From the NCBI RefSeq assembly GCF_026339875.1, contig NZ_JAPEPZ010000001.1:2914001-2978000 (forward strand): a stretch of DNA of 64,000 bases, given 5' to 3'. The first letter of the stretch is position 1. Each line of letters opens with the position of its first letter. The stretch comes from Streptomyces sp. NBC_01571 (GTDB taxonomy: Bacteria; Actinomycetota; Actinomycetes; Streptomycetales; Streptomycetaceae). Positions 43,788-52,315 of the stretch are shown one piece after another. Under the pieces are notes generated by a model that saw nothing but the letters and a program-made list of their open reading frames with translations, did no database searches and was not told where the DNA came from. The position numbers and the translations under genes are program-made.

Positions 43788-44883
43788 CGACGCCGGGAAT
43801 CCCGGGCACGACGGGAACGCCACCCGGGCGGACGGGCACGATCTGCGGCACCACGGCGACGCCGAGGTGCGGGACGGCGGTCCGGCTCTCACCGACCTCG
43901 CGGTGAACGTCCGCGCGGACACGCCTCCGGTGTGGCTGCGCGAGCGGATCGCAGCGTCGCTGGGCGGCCTCGCCGCGTATCCGGACGGACGGGCCGCACG
44001 GGCCGCGGTGGCGGCGCGGCACGGGCTGCCGCTGGAGCGGGTGCTGCTGACCGCGGGCGCCGCCGAGGCCTTCGTGCTGCTCGCCCGCGGCCTGAAGGTC
44101 CGTCAGCCCGTCGTGGTGCACCCACAGTTCACCGAGCCGGAGGCGGCGCTGCGGGACGCGGGGCACGCCGTCGACCGGGTGCTGCTGCGCGAGGAGGACG
44201 GCTTCCGGCTTGATCCGCGGGCGGTGCCGGAGGACGCGGACCTCGTCGTGATCGGGAATCCGACCAACCCGACGTCGATACTGCACCCCGCCGCGTCGCT
44301 CACGGAACTCGCCCGGCCCGGACGGACGTTGGTCGTCGACGAGGCGTTCATGGACGCGGTGCCGGGAGAACGCGACTCGCTGGCCGGGCGGACGGACGTG
44401 CCCGGACTGGTCGTGCTGCGCAGCCTCACGAAGACGTGGGGGCTGGCCGGGCTGCGGATCGGCTACGTCCTCGCCGATCCCGGGACGATCGCGGAGCTGT
44501 CGCGGGCGCAGCCGCTGTGGCCGGTGTCCACGCCCGCGCTCACCGCGGCCGAGGCCTGTGTGTCGCCCCGGGCGCTGGCGGAGGCCGGCCACGCGGCCCG
44601 GCGGGTCGCCGCGGACCGGGCCCATCTGGTGGCGGGCCTCCGGGAGTTCGAACCGGACGGGTTGCGGGTCGTGGAGCCCGCGGACGGTCCGTTCGTCCTG
44701 GTGCGGTTGCCCCGGGCGGCGGCGGTGCGGGACCGGCTGCGCGGGCTGGGGTTCGCGGTGCGGCGCGGGGACACGTTCCCGGGGCTCGGGGAGGAGTGGC
44801 TCCGCCTGGCCGTACGCGACCGGGCGACCGTCAACGGGTTCCTGCAGGCGCTGGACCGGGCGATGGCGGCGGCGGGGAGCTGA
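43777..44883 (+). CDS. cobC: CobC-like PLP-dependent aminotransferase-fold enzyme (Rv2231c family)
   Basis: 368 residues. Fold-type I PLP enzyme with AYPDGRAARAAVAARHG, VIGNPTNPTSILHP, VVDEAFMDA and the Schiff-base Lys near residue 219 in SLTKTWGLAGLRIGY. This family covers histidinol-phosphate-aminotransferase-like proteins and L-threonine-O-3-phosphate decarboxylase, which makes the aminopropanol linker used by CobD. The position at the end of the cobalamin operon supports the second role. A His/Asp-rich N-terminal extension of about 45 residues precedes the enzyme domain. Overlap of 11 bp with cbiX indicates coupling. The symbol is used in the Pseudomonas denitrificans sense. Confidence 0.8.
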   Translation: MRTDDAGNPGHDGNATRADGHDLRHHGDAEVRDGGPALTDLAVNVRADTPPVWLRERIAASLGGLAAYPDGRAARAAVAARHGLPLERVLLTAGAAEAFVLLARGLKVRQPVVVHPQFTEPEAALRDAGHAVDRVLLREEDGFRLDPRAVPEDADLVVIGNPTNPTSILHPAASLTELARPGRTLVVDEAFMDAVPGERDSLAGRTDVPGLVVLRSLTKTWGLAGLRIGYVLADPGTIAELSRAQPLWPVSTPALTAAEACVSPRALAEAGHAARRVAADRAHLVAGLREFEPDGLRVVEPADGPFVLVRLPRAAAVRDRLRGLGFAVRRGDTFPGLGEEWLRLAVRDRATVNGFLQALDRAMAAAGS

Positions 44884-44929
44884 GACGGGGGGTGCGGCAG
44901 GGGGTTCTTTCGCCCCCGCCGCCCCTACC

Positions 44930-45206
44930 CTCCCCCAAGCTCTCGGCTTCGCTCGAACAGGGGGACCCCCATCATCCGTACCAGGGGGCTCCGCCCCCAG
45001 ACCCCCGATCGCCCGAAGGGCTCGCCCTCGAACGCCGGACGGGCTGGACAGGCGAGCCCGCGCCGAAAGTTCCCGCACTGATGACGCCGGGCACGGCCAT
45101 TCCCCCTTAAGGGGCGCGGGGAACTGCGCGACCAGCCCCCACCGGCCGGCACCCGACCACCCCACCCGCCGGGGCCGGGGCACGGGAACCGCGCGACCAG
45201 CCCCCA
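44930..45206. repeat. Streptomyces-type intergenic repeat patch
   Basis: The 352-bp gap 44884-45235 has no gene. It holds a mosaic of sequence words that I recall from many Streptomyces intergenic regions: ctctcggcttcgctcgaaca (44939-44958), a hairpin of the agggggctccgcccccag type (44982-45000) that may terminate the cobalamin operon, cgaacgccggacgggctgg, and two diverged copies of a ggggcgcggggaactgcgcg...accagccccc unit (45111-45140 and about 45171-45206). Confidence 0.55.
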
Positions 45207-45235
45207 CTCACCCGCACCCGGCGAGGACCCCGGCG

Positions 45236-46171
45236 TCAGGGACGCGTGCGGCGCCGGCCCAGAGCGATCGCTCCCGCGCCCGCGGCCAACAGCACCACCC
45301 CGGCCCCGACGGCATAGGGCGTCGCCGACGACCCCCCGGTCTCGGCCAGCCCCTCCGTCTTCGCCTTCGCCGCAGGGGGCGCCTGCGCCGCCGCCCCCTG
45401 CGGCGTCACCTCGGACACGGGCGCGGCACCGCCGCCCGGCCGCGCCGGCGCGGCCGGAGCCTCGCACGAGACACCCGCGAGGGTCAGCGTCCCCTCCACC
45501 TCGGCCACGTTCAGCTTCAACGGGTTGATGGACACCTTGAGGACGAGCGCGGACGCGGCCGCCGTACGCGACGAGGTCTGCGCCTTGGAGAAGTCGATAC
45601 GGACCTCACCCACCCCCGGCACCTTCACCTCCGTCGGGCCGCCCGCCGTGACGGTGACCTTCTTGCCGAGGACCGTCACCGCGCCCAGCACGTTCGTCGA
45701 GGCGACCGGCTTCCGGCCCGCCTCACAGGTCGCCGTGGAGGTGACCTGTGAGACCTCGACCAAGGAGAGCAGCGGAAGCCCGGGGACATGGATCCTGGCG
45801 TGCGCGAGGTTCGTGGACGCCTCCGCCTTCGACGGTGACACCGTCGCCTTCGCGGTGGCGGCGTCCGCGCGCACCACACTGAACGGCCGGCCGCCGGCCA
45901 CACCGTCCAACCGGGCTGTCAGCGCGGTGCGTTCGGCGCTCCGCGGCGCCTGCACCTCGTTGAGGGAGACGGCGAGCGGGACCTTCACCGTCTTGTTGAG
46001 CAGGGACACGTCGAGCCCGGTACGCAGGACGACGGCGCTCGCCCGGCCCTGCGCGCCGGTGGCGTGCGCGGAGCCCGCACCGGCCAGCGCCACCGGACCG
46101 GCGGCGAGGACGGTGGCCGCCGCGGTGGCGGTGAACCGGCGTGCGGGCATGCGGAAGTAGTGGGTGTTCAA
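45236..46171 (-). CDS. LAETG-anchored (sortase substrate) surface protein, SCO1860 family
   Basis: 311 residues. A signal peptide (about 1-37: MPARRFTATAAATVLAAGPVALAGAGSAHA) is followed by an all-beta secreted domain with two Cys (CEAG, SCEAP). A Pro/Ala-rich spacer leads to the sorting signal LAETG at 275-279, a membrane helix and an RRRTRP tail. Class E sortases of Streptomyces recognise LAxTG, so it should be covalently attached to the cell wall. The SCO1860-family name is from memory of the standard annotation. Function of the beta domain is unknown. Upstream is a 189-bp spacer with GAGTGAA/TTCACTC arms. Confidence 0.88.
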   Translation of the reverse strand: MNTHYFRMPARRFTATAAATVLAAGPVALAGAGSAHATGAQGRASAVVLRTGLDVSLLNKTVKVPLAVSLNEVQAPRSAERTALTARLDGVAGGRPFSVVRADAATAKATVSPSKAEASTNLAHARIHVPGLPLLSLVEVSQVTSTATCEAGRKPVASTNVLGAVTVLGKKVTVTAGGPTEVKVPGVGEVRIDFSKAQTSSRTAAASALVLKVSINPLKLNVAEVEGTLTLAGVSCEAPAAPARPGGGAAPVSEVTPQGAAAQAPPAAKAKTEGLAETGGSSATPYAVGAGVVLLAAGAGAIALGRRRTRP

Positions 46172-46360
46172 GGGTGGGACCCCCAGGAGAGAAAGCTTGG
46201 GACCCGGAAAGAATTACGTACTAAGAGTGAACGGTCAGCAACCTGGCGTGACTTCACTCCAACGTGGCGCATCCGTGAATCCATTCGATTCCCACGGCAC
46301 GGGAGTTGCCCGGCGTCCCACCACCGAGTGCGCCGCCTCGAACACCCAGGTCACCGTCCG

Positions 46361-47452
46361 CTACCCGACCGGTCGCCCGTTCAGCACCACGAGGCGCGGA
46401 GCGCGCAGCACGCGTACGTCCGCGCGCGGATCCCCCTCGTACACCACCAGGTCCGCCGGCGCCCCCTCGTCGAGCCCCGGCCTGCCGAGCCACCGCCGGG
46501 CGCCCCAGGTCGTCGCGGAGAGCGCCTCGACCCGTGGGATGCCCGCGGTCACCAGCTCGGCGACCTCGCCCGCGACCAGTCCGTGCGGGAGCGTGCCGCC
46601 CGCGTCCGTACCGACGTAGACCGGGATTCCGGCGTCGTACGCGGCGCGCACGGTGTCGTACCGCCGCTCGTACAGCCGACGCATGTGCGCGGACCAGCGC
46701 GGGAACTTGGCGTCACCCCCGTCGGCGAGCCGCGGGAAGGTGGCGATGTTCACGAGGGTGGGGACGATCGCGACCCCGCGCGAGGCGAACAGCGGGATGG
46801 TGTCCTCGGTCAGCCCGGTCGCGTGCTCGATACAGTCGATGCCGGCCTCGACCAGGTCGCGCAGGGAGTCCTCGGCGAAGCAGTGCGCGGTGACCCGGGC
46901 GCCCAGCCGGTGGGCCTCGGCGATCGCGGCCTCGACGGCGTCCCGGGGCCAGCAGGCGCCCAGGTCGCCCGTGCCGCGGTCGATCCAGTCGCCGACCAGT
47001 TTCACCCAGCCGTCGCCGCGCGCGGCCTCCCGGGCGACGTACGCGACCAGGTCCTCCGGCTCGATCTCGTGCGCGTAGTTGCGGATGTAGCGGCGGGTGC
47101 GGGCGATGTGGCGGCCCGCGCGGATGATCTTCGGGAGGTCGGCGCGGTCGTCGATCCAGCGGGTGTCGGAGGGTGAGCCGGCGTCCCGGACGAGCAGGGT
47201 GCCCGCGTCCCGGTCGGTCAGCGCCTGCTTCTCCGAGACCTCGTCGGGAACGGGCCCGTGCTGGTCGAGTCCGACATGGCAGTGCGCGTCGACGAGGCCG
47301 GGCAGCACCCAGCCTTCGACGCCGCGGACGTCACGGGCGCCGGCGGGGCGCTCGTAGGAGATTCTCCCGCCGACGACCCAGAGTTCGTCCCTGACCTCGT
47401 CGGGCCCGACGAGCACCCGCCCCTTCACGTGCAGCACCGCGCGATCGCTCAT
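46361..47452 (-). CDS. Metal-dependent amidohydrolase (imidazolonepropionase/prolidase-like)
   Basis: 363 residues of the amidohydrolase superfamily with a composite barrel. VLPGLVDAHCHVGLD near 55-69 gives the HxH metal pair, AHCFAEDSLRDLVEAGIDCIEHATGL near 193-215 gives the two further His, and GTDAGGTLPHGL near 290-300 the catalytic Asp. The C-terminal beta-sandwich strand is GAPADLVVYEGDPRADVRVL. No signal peptide. Substrate unknown; relatives hydrolyse cyclic amides, dipeptides or organophosphate-like compounds. It lies 10 bp downstream of the amino-acid ABC operon on the same strand and is likely its fourth gene, hinting at a transported cyclic or peptide-like substrate. Confidence 0.85.
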   Translation of the reverse strand: MSDRAVLHVKGRVLVGPDEVRDELWVVGGRISYERPAGARDVRGVEGWVLPGLVDAHCHVGLDQHGPVPDEVSEKQALTDRDAGTLLVRDAGSPSDTRWIDDRADLPKIIRAGRHIARTRRYIRNYAHEIEPEDLVAYVAREAARGDGWVKLVGDWIDRGTGDLGACWPRDAVEAAIAEAHRLGARVTAHCFAEDSLRDLVEAGIDCIEHATGLTEDTIPLFASRGVAIVPTLVNIATFPRLADGGDAKFPRWSAHMRRLYERRYDTVRAAYDAGIPVYVGTDAGGTLPHGLVAGEVAELVTAGIPRVEALSATTWGARRWLGRPGLDEGAPADLVVYEGDPRADVRVLRAPRLVVLNGRPVG

Positions 47453-47462
47453 GGACTGCACC

Positions 47463-48284
47463 CTAGTTCGGGCCCTGACCCTCCCGGTCCACCCGGTCCA
47501 CCCGGTCCACCTGGTCGGGAGTCCCCTCCTCCACGTCCGCCATCGCGGGGTCCAGCAGCCGGGAGAGGAAGTGGCGGGTGCGCTCGTTGGCCGGGGCGCC
47601 GATGACCTGCTCGGGGGTGCCGTCCTCGACGATCACCCCGCCGTCCATGAAGACGACCCGGTCGGCGACCTCGCGCGCGAACGTCATCTCGTGGGTGACG
47701 ACCATCATCGTCATGCCCTCGTTCGCCAGCCTGCGCATCACCGCGAGCACGTCGCCGACGAGTTCGGGGTCCAGGGCCGAGGTCGGCTCGTCGAAGAGCA
47801 TCACCTCGGGACCCATGGCGAGCGCGCGGGCGATCGCCACCCGCTGCTGCTGGCCGCCGGAGAGCGAGGCGGGGTAGGCCTCGGCCTTCTCCGACAGGCC
47901 CACCCGCCTGAGGTTCTCGGCGGCCACCTTCGCCGCCTGTTCCTTGTCCCGCCCGAGCACCCGGCGCTGCGGCAGCGTGAGGTTCTCGGTCACCGACAGG
48001 TGCGGGAAGAGGTTGAACTGCTGGAAGACCATGCCGATGCGGCGGCGCACGGCGTCGATGTCGACATCGGGGTCCGTGACCTCCGTCCCGCCGACGAGGA
48101 CCTGACCCCTGGTGGGTTCCTCCAGGAGGTTCACGCAGCGCAGCAGCGTGGACTTGCCGGAGCCGGACGGCCCGATGACGCAGACGACCTCGCCCGAGCC
48201 GATCTCCAGGTCGATGCCGCGCAGCACCTCGTTGTCACCGAAGGACTTGTGCAGGTCCTTCACTTGGATCTCGGGCCTGCTCAC
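47463..48284 (-). CDS. Amino-acid ABC transporter ATP-binding protein (GlnQ/GluA-like)
   Basis: 273 residues. Walker [10 protein letters not shown] near 38-46, Q-loop [15 protein letters not shown], signature [15 protein letters not shown], Walker [15 protein letters not shown] and switch HEM, all in the form of polar amino-acid importers. The C-terminal tail [11 protein letters not shown] is coded by a 9-bp repeat and differs from the usual family end. GTG start overlaps the permease stop by 4 bp. Confidence 0.92.
   Translation of the reverse strand: MSRPEIQVKDLHKSFGDNEVLRGIDLEIGSGEVVCVIGPSGSGKSTLLRCVNLLEEPTRGQVLVGGTEVTDPDVDIDAVRRRIGMVFQQFNLFPHLSVTENLTLPQRRVLGRDKEQAAKVAAENLRRVGLSEKAEAYPASLSGGQQQRVAIARALAMGPEVMLFDEPTSALDPELVGDVLAVMRRLANEGMTMMVVTHEMTFAREVADRVVFMDGGVIVEDGTPEQVIGAPANERTRHFLSRLLDPAMADVEEGTPDQVDRVDRVDREGQGPN
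47486..47512. repeat. 9-bp microsatellite in the ATPase C-terminus
   Basis: Three tandem copies of ggtccaccc (last one ggtccacct) encode the repeated VDR of the ATPase tail. In frame, so copy number changes would alter only tail length. Confidence 0.7.
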
Positions 48285-49114
48285 TTGGTGGCCTCCCCGG
48301 CCTTCGCCTCAAGACGGCGTACGACGAATCCGAGCGGGATCGTGACCAGCAGATAGCACAGGCCCGCGACCAGGATCGGCGTGGAGTTGGCGGTCTGGCT
48401 GGCCAGGTCGCGCCCGAACTTGGTGAGTTCGCGCTCCTCCAGCGTGACGCCGAGGAAGAGCACCAGCGAGGAGTCCTTGAAGAGGAGCACCAGTTCGTTG
48501 GTGAGCGGCGGGATCACGATGCGGAACGCCTGCGGGATGATGATCGAGACCATGGCCCTCGCGTGCGAGAAGCCCAGCGAACGGGCCGCCTCCATCTGGC
48601 CCTTGGGGACCGCCTGGATGCCCGCCCGGATCGTCTCGGCCATGTACGCGGCCGAGACCAGGCCGAGCGCGAGCGCCACCTTGCCGTACGTACCGCCGGG
48701 AATCTCCGTCCCCGGGAAGGCCAGCGGGACCGCGACACCCACGAAGACGAAGATCAGCAGGGCGGGCAGGCCCCGGAAGATCTCGATGTAGATGCCGGCG
48801 ACCCAGCGGTAGGGGCCCACCGGGGACAGCCGCATCAGGGCGATGACCATGCCGAGCACGAGACCGACGACGAATCCGGACATCGTGTAGAGCACGGTGT
48901 TCTTCAGCGCCAGCGTGATGACGTCCGGGAACATCTGCCGGACCAGGTCCCACTGGGCGAACTGGTTCTTCAGACGTCCCCAGTCGGCCGTGACGGCGAA
49001 GGCGATCACGGCCGCGACGAAGACGACGTACTGGGCGCCGCGCGAGAGCGTGCGCTTCTGCCGCCGGGTCAGGCCGGACCTGCGGGGCTGTACTTGTGCG
49101 TCGCCGCCCCTCAT
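48281..49114 (-). CDS. Amino-acid ABC transporter permease
   Basis: 277 residues with five or six membrane helices (first at about 31-47). It has the HisM/GlnP signature [40 protein letters not shown] and the EAA loop [33 protein letters not shown], which contacts the ATPase. Only one permease gene is present, so it should act as a homodimer. The ATG overlaps the binding-protein stop and the end overlaps the ATPase gene, both by 4 bp. Confidence 0.92.
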   Translation of the reverse strand: MRGGDAQVQPRRSGLTRRQKRTLSRGAQYVVFVAAVIAFAVTADWGRLKNQFAQWDLVRQMFPDVITLALKNTVLYTMSGFVVGLVLGMVIALMRLSPVGPYRWVAGIYIEIFRGLPALLIFVFVGVAVPLAFPGTEIPGGTYGKVALALGLVSAAYMAETIRAGIQAVPKGQMEAARSLGFSHARAMVSIIIPQAFRIVIPPLTNELVLLFKDSSLVLFLGVTLEERELTKFGRDLASQTANSTPILVAGLCYLLVTIPLGFVVRRLEAKAGEATK

Positions 49115-49959
49115 GAGGCGGACGGTGAGGCCGTGGCGGCGCTCTCGTCGTACGGGCCGATCCACTTCTCGTACAGCTTCTTGTACGTGCCGTCCGCCTT
49201 CGCGTCCTTGATCGCCGTGTTGATGGCGTCGACGAGCTTGGTGTTGCCCTTCTTCACCGTGAAGCCGTACTGCTCACCGGTGTTGAGGTTGTCCACCACC
49301 TTGAAGGCGCCCGCGTTGGCCTTGTCCTTCAGCCAGCCCTGGACGACCGGGTAGTCGATGATGACGGCCTGGACCTGGCCGGTGCGCAGGCCGTTGAGCA
49401 CCGCGTCGGAGGACTCGAAGGAGACCGGGTCGAAGCCCTGCTTGCGCGCGTAGTCCTCACCGGTGGTCTGCGCCTGGGCGCCGAGCTTCTTCCCCTTGGC
49501 CTTCACTCCCGCGAGGGAGTCGATGCCGCTCTTCTTGTCGACCAGGACGGCCTGGGTGGCTTCGAAGTACGGGTCCGAGAAGTCGACGTTCTTCTTGCGC
49601 TCCGGGGTGATCGTCATGCCGGCCGCGGCGAGGTCGCACTGGCCGGAGTTGAGGAACGCGCCCGTCTTGAAGTTCTCGAAGGGCGTGTCCACGATGGCCT
49701 GCTTCACGCCGAGGTTCTTGGCGACCAGGTCGATCAGCGAGACGTCGAAGCCCTGCACCTTTCCGCCGATCTCCGACTGGAAGGGCGGGTACGGAAGGTG
49801 GGTGCACGTCGTGAGCTGCCCCGCCTTCACCAGGGGAACGCCGTGGGCGGTGGTCTTGCCCCCGCCGCCGCCCGAGGAACACCCGGCCACGAGCAGCAGC
49901 CCGGCCGTCGCGGTGGTGGCGGCCAGCATGCGCGTCCGGCGTCCGGGGACCGAGTTCAC
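49111..49959 (-). CDS. Amino-acid ABC transporter substrate-binding lipoprotein
   Basis: 282 residues. The lipoprotein signal peptide has lipobox LVAGC with C27. The periplasmic-binding-protein type 2 fold follows, with THLPYPPFQSEIGGKVQGFDVSLIDLVAKNLG and TITPERKKNVDFSDPYFEATQAVLV, the family-3 solute-binding signature of polar amino-acid receptors. The Arg that holds the ligand carboxylate is within ITPERKK. GTG start with aggaggt eight bases upstream. First gene of a binding protein, permease, ATPase and amidohydrolase operon, preceded by a well-defined promoter at 49992-50021. Confidence 0.92.
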   Translation of the reverse strand: MNSVPGRRTRMLAATTATAGLLLVAGCSSGGGGGKTTAHGVPLVKAGQLTTCTHLPYPPFQSEIGGKVQGFDVSLIDLVAKNLGVKQAIVDTPFENFKTGAFLNSGQCDLAAAGMTITPERKKNVDFSDPYFEATQAVLVDKKSGIDSLAGVKAKGKKLGAQAQTTGEDYARKQGFDPVSFESSDAVLNGLRTGQVQAVIIDYPVVQGWLKDKANAGAFKVVDNLNTGEQYGFTVKKGNTKLVDAINTAIKDAKADGTYKKLYEKWIGPYDESAATASPSAS

Positions 49960-49991
49960 GGAGACCTCCTGTGGGGGAACTAAGGCTTCCG

Positions 49992-50021
49992 ATTATAAGG
50001 AAAAGTTTGACTTACTCAAAC
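49992..50021 (-). promoter_or_regulatory. Near-consensus promoter with overlapping palindrome for the ABC operon
   Basis: Reading the minus strand, TTGAGT is followed after 16 bp by a perfect TATAAT (plus-strand attata at 49992-49997). The perfect inverted repeat gtttgacttactcaaac (50005-50021, 6-bp arms, 5-bp centre) covers the -35. This is unusually close to the vegetative consensus for Streptomyces, and the palindrome suggests a repressor site. The remainder of the 313-bp gap 49960-50272 shows no gene. Confidence 0.6.
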
Positions 50022-50272
50022 CAATCCGATGGCTGTTGCGCCGTTCGGCCTCAGAAGTCATGCCTCCCGAGGCTCCCTGACCATGACCCACGGCCCGTCC
50101 GGACGTGGGTCCGACGGTCGCCGCGGAGTCGGTCCGCACCGTCCCCATCTGCCCCGCCGGCGCCCGGCGCACACACGCGCCACCGGCGACACCGCCCGTC
50201 CTCCGGCCGCCCGGGGGTGCCGGATACGCTCGGAGCTGCGCATTGGAACCCGTGAGCGAAGAGAGCAACGCC

Positions 50273-51373
50273 GTGACCCACCCCTTCCTGGACCTCGCCC
50301 CGCTGAGCGCCGCGCACTTCGCGTCGATCGAGGACCGGGTGGCGCGGCTGCTCTCCACCGAGCAGGACGTCGTGATCACCCAGGGCGAGGCGCTGCTGCC
50401 GCTGGAGGGCGCGATCCGCGGCACCGCCGGACCCGGCACCACCGCGCTCAACGTGATCACCGGGCCGTACGGGCAGACCTTCGGGGACTGGCTGCGGGAC
50501 TGCGGGGCCACGGTCATCGATCTCGCGGTGCCGTTCCACACCGCGGTGACGGCCGCGCAGGTGCGCGACGCCTTCGCCGAGCACCCGTCGATCGACTTCG
50601 TCTCGCTGGTGCACGCGGAGGCCGCGACCGGCAACACCAACCCCGTCGCGGAGATCGGCGAGGTGGTCCGCGAGCACGGCGCGCTGTTCTACCTGGACGC
50701 CGTCGCGTCGATCGGCGCGGAGCCGGTGCTGCCGGACGCGTGGGGAGTCGACCTGTGCGTGATCGGGGCGCAGAAGGCCATGGGCGGCCCGGCCGGTGTG
50801 TCGGCCGTGTCCGTGAGCGAACGGGCGTGGGCGCGGATGGCGGCCAACCCCGGGGCGCCCCGGCGGTCCTACCTGTCCCTGCTGGACTGGAAGGAGCGGT
50901 GGGTCGACGGCGGGCGCAAGGCGTTGCTGCACGCGCCGGCGCAGTTGGAGATGCTGGCGCTGGAGGCGTGTGTCGAGCGGATCGAGGGTGAGGGGCTCGA
51001 CGCGGTGATGGACCGGCACGCCTCGGCCGCGGCGGCGACGCGGGCGGGGGCGGTGGCTCTCGGCGGGGGGCTCGAGCCGTATGTGCACCGGGCCGGGGAC
51101 GCGGCGCCGGTCGCGACGACCCTGCGGGTGCCGGCCGGGGCCGACGCGACGGCGCTCGTCGCCAGGGCGCTGGCGGCGGACCCGGTGCTGCCGCTGGTCG
51201 CGGGCGGGGGCGCGCTGGCGAAGGAGATGATCCGCGTCAACCACTACGGTCCCGATGCGACGCGGGGCGTCGTGCACTCCTGTCTCGCCGCCGTCGGCGC
51301 CGCGCTGACCGAGTCCGGACATGCGGTGGACCTGGAGGGGGCCCGGCGTGCGGTGACGGAGGTGTGGGGGTAG
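50273..51373 (+). CDS. Class V aminotransferase family protein (alanine/serine-glyoxylate type)
   Basis: 366 residues from the GTG preceded by a gaagagag site; another in-frame GTG lies 21 bp upstream. Fold-type I PLP enzyme: GPYGQTFGDWL and VHAEAATGNTNPVAEIGEVV, then the PLP aspartate in FYLDAVASIGAEP and Schiff-base K168 in VIGAQKAMGGPAGVSAVS. The pattern fits the alanine-glyoxylate / serine-pyruvate / aminoethylphosphonate aminotransferase group. It is divergent from the amino-acid importer, so a role in using an imported amino compound is plausible. Substrate undetermined. Confidence 0.83.
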   Translation: MTHPFLDLAPLSAAHFASIEDRVARLLSTEQDVVITQGEALLPLEGAIRGTAGPGTTALNVITGPYGQTFGDWLRDCGATVIDLAVPFHTAVTAAQVRDAFAEHPSIDFVSLVHAEAATGNTNPVAEIGEVVREHGALFYLDAVASIGAEPVLPDAWGVDLCVIGAQKAMGGPAGVSAVSVSERAWARMAANPGAPRRSYLSLLDWKERWVDGGRKALLHAPAQLEMLALEACVERIEGEGLDAVMDRHASAAAATRAGAVALGGGLEPYVHRAGDAAPVATTLRVPAGADATALVARALAADPVLPLVAGGGALAKEMIRVNHYGPDATRGVVHSCLAAVGAALTESGHAVDLEGARRAVTEVWG

Positions 51374-51447
51374 GCCGAGGGCGCGACCGCCCCGCCTCGC
51401 CTCGCCGGGCTCCGGGCTCCTGGCTCCTGGCTCCTGGCCCGCCGTGC

Positions 51448-52260
51448 CTACCCCTCCCCGTCGCCCTCCGAGGGCTCGCCCCCGGACCTGCGTGCCGCCT
51501 CGACGGTCTCGTCCTCGGACACCGGGCGCGCCGGCTGCCCGGCGGCCGACTCGGGTTTCGCGTGGAGGATGTCACGGGCCTGCTCGGCGGCGCGGGCGAT
51601 GCTCTCGGAGACGAAGTCGAGGAAGCGCGCGATGTTCTCCAGGCGGGTGGCGGCCGGGGTGCCCGGACCCAGGACGCGGACGCCTTGCCGGGTGGTCTCG
51701 ACGAGCTGTGCGGTGGACCGGGCGCTGGCCATCATCGACTGGTACCAGATGTCGTCGTCGACGATGTAGCGCTCGCGGCGGCGTTCGTCGCGCTCCCGGC
51801 GGACAAGGCCCTGGCTCTCGAGGAACGCGATCGCCTTGGAGACGGACGCCGGGCTGACCTGGAGGCGCTGGACGAGTTCGGACGCGGTGAGGCTGCCCGC
51901 GTCGCTGATGCAGAGGCAGGCCAGCACCCGGGACATCATCCTGGACATGCCCGACTGCATGATCACCGTGGTGAACGTCTCCTCGTACTCGCGCACCGCC
52001 TCGGCGTCCCGGCCGTGGGGCTGCGGGGGCGCTTCCGCCTCCTGGGGCGCGGTCTGCCTGCGGCGGTGGGCGCGGCGTTCGGTGGCGCGGTGGGCGAGGT
52101 CGGCGCGGTACGCGGCCGGACCGCCGTTGCGCATGACCTCGCGGGTGATGGTCGAGGTCGGACGGTCGAGACGTCTGGCGATCTCCGCGTAGGCGAGGCC
52201 GTCGGCCAGTCCCAGCGCGACCTGCTGACGTTCCTGCTGGGTGAGTCTGCCTCCCGGCAT
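51448..52260 (-). CDS. GbsR/MarR-type regulator with IS30-transposase-like N-terminal DNA-binding domain
   Basis: 270 residues from the ATG preceded by aaggaga. Residues 6-42 (LTQQERQQVALGLADGLAYA, then EIARRLDRPTSTITREV) plus RNGGPAAYRADLAHRATERR match, in order and spacing, the N-terminal HTH of IS30-family transposases as I know it. After a disordered linker (about 70-88), residues 90-240 form a MarR/GbsR-type winged helix (ASELVQRLQVSPASVSKAIAFLESQGLVRRERDERRRERYIV) with a long dimerisation helix. The protein thus has two DNA-binding domains. It is divergent from a DUF4097 gene; the 246-bp spacer has five GCAACG motifs. Characterised GbsR proteins control osmoprotectant genes; ectABCD lies 1.3 kb away, which may be coincidence. 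Confidence 0.82.
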   Translation of the reverse strand: MPGGRLTQQERQQVALGLADGLAYAEIARRLDRPTSTITREVMRNGGPAAYRADLAHRATERRAHRRRQTAPQEAEAPPQPHGRDAEAVREYEETFTTVIMQSGMSRMMSRVLACLCISDAGSLTASELVQRLQVSPASVSKAIAFLESQGLVRRERDERRRERYIVDDDIWYQSMMASARSTAQLVETTRQGVRVLGPGTPAATRLENIARFLDFVSESIARAAEQARDILHAKPESAAGQPARPVSEDETVEAARRSGGEPSEGDGEG

Positions 52261-52315
52261 CGCGGTCTCCTTCATCGTCCGTGGTGCCTCCAGCATAGCG
52301 TTCACCCCCAATTCA

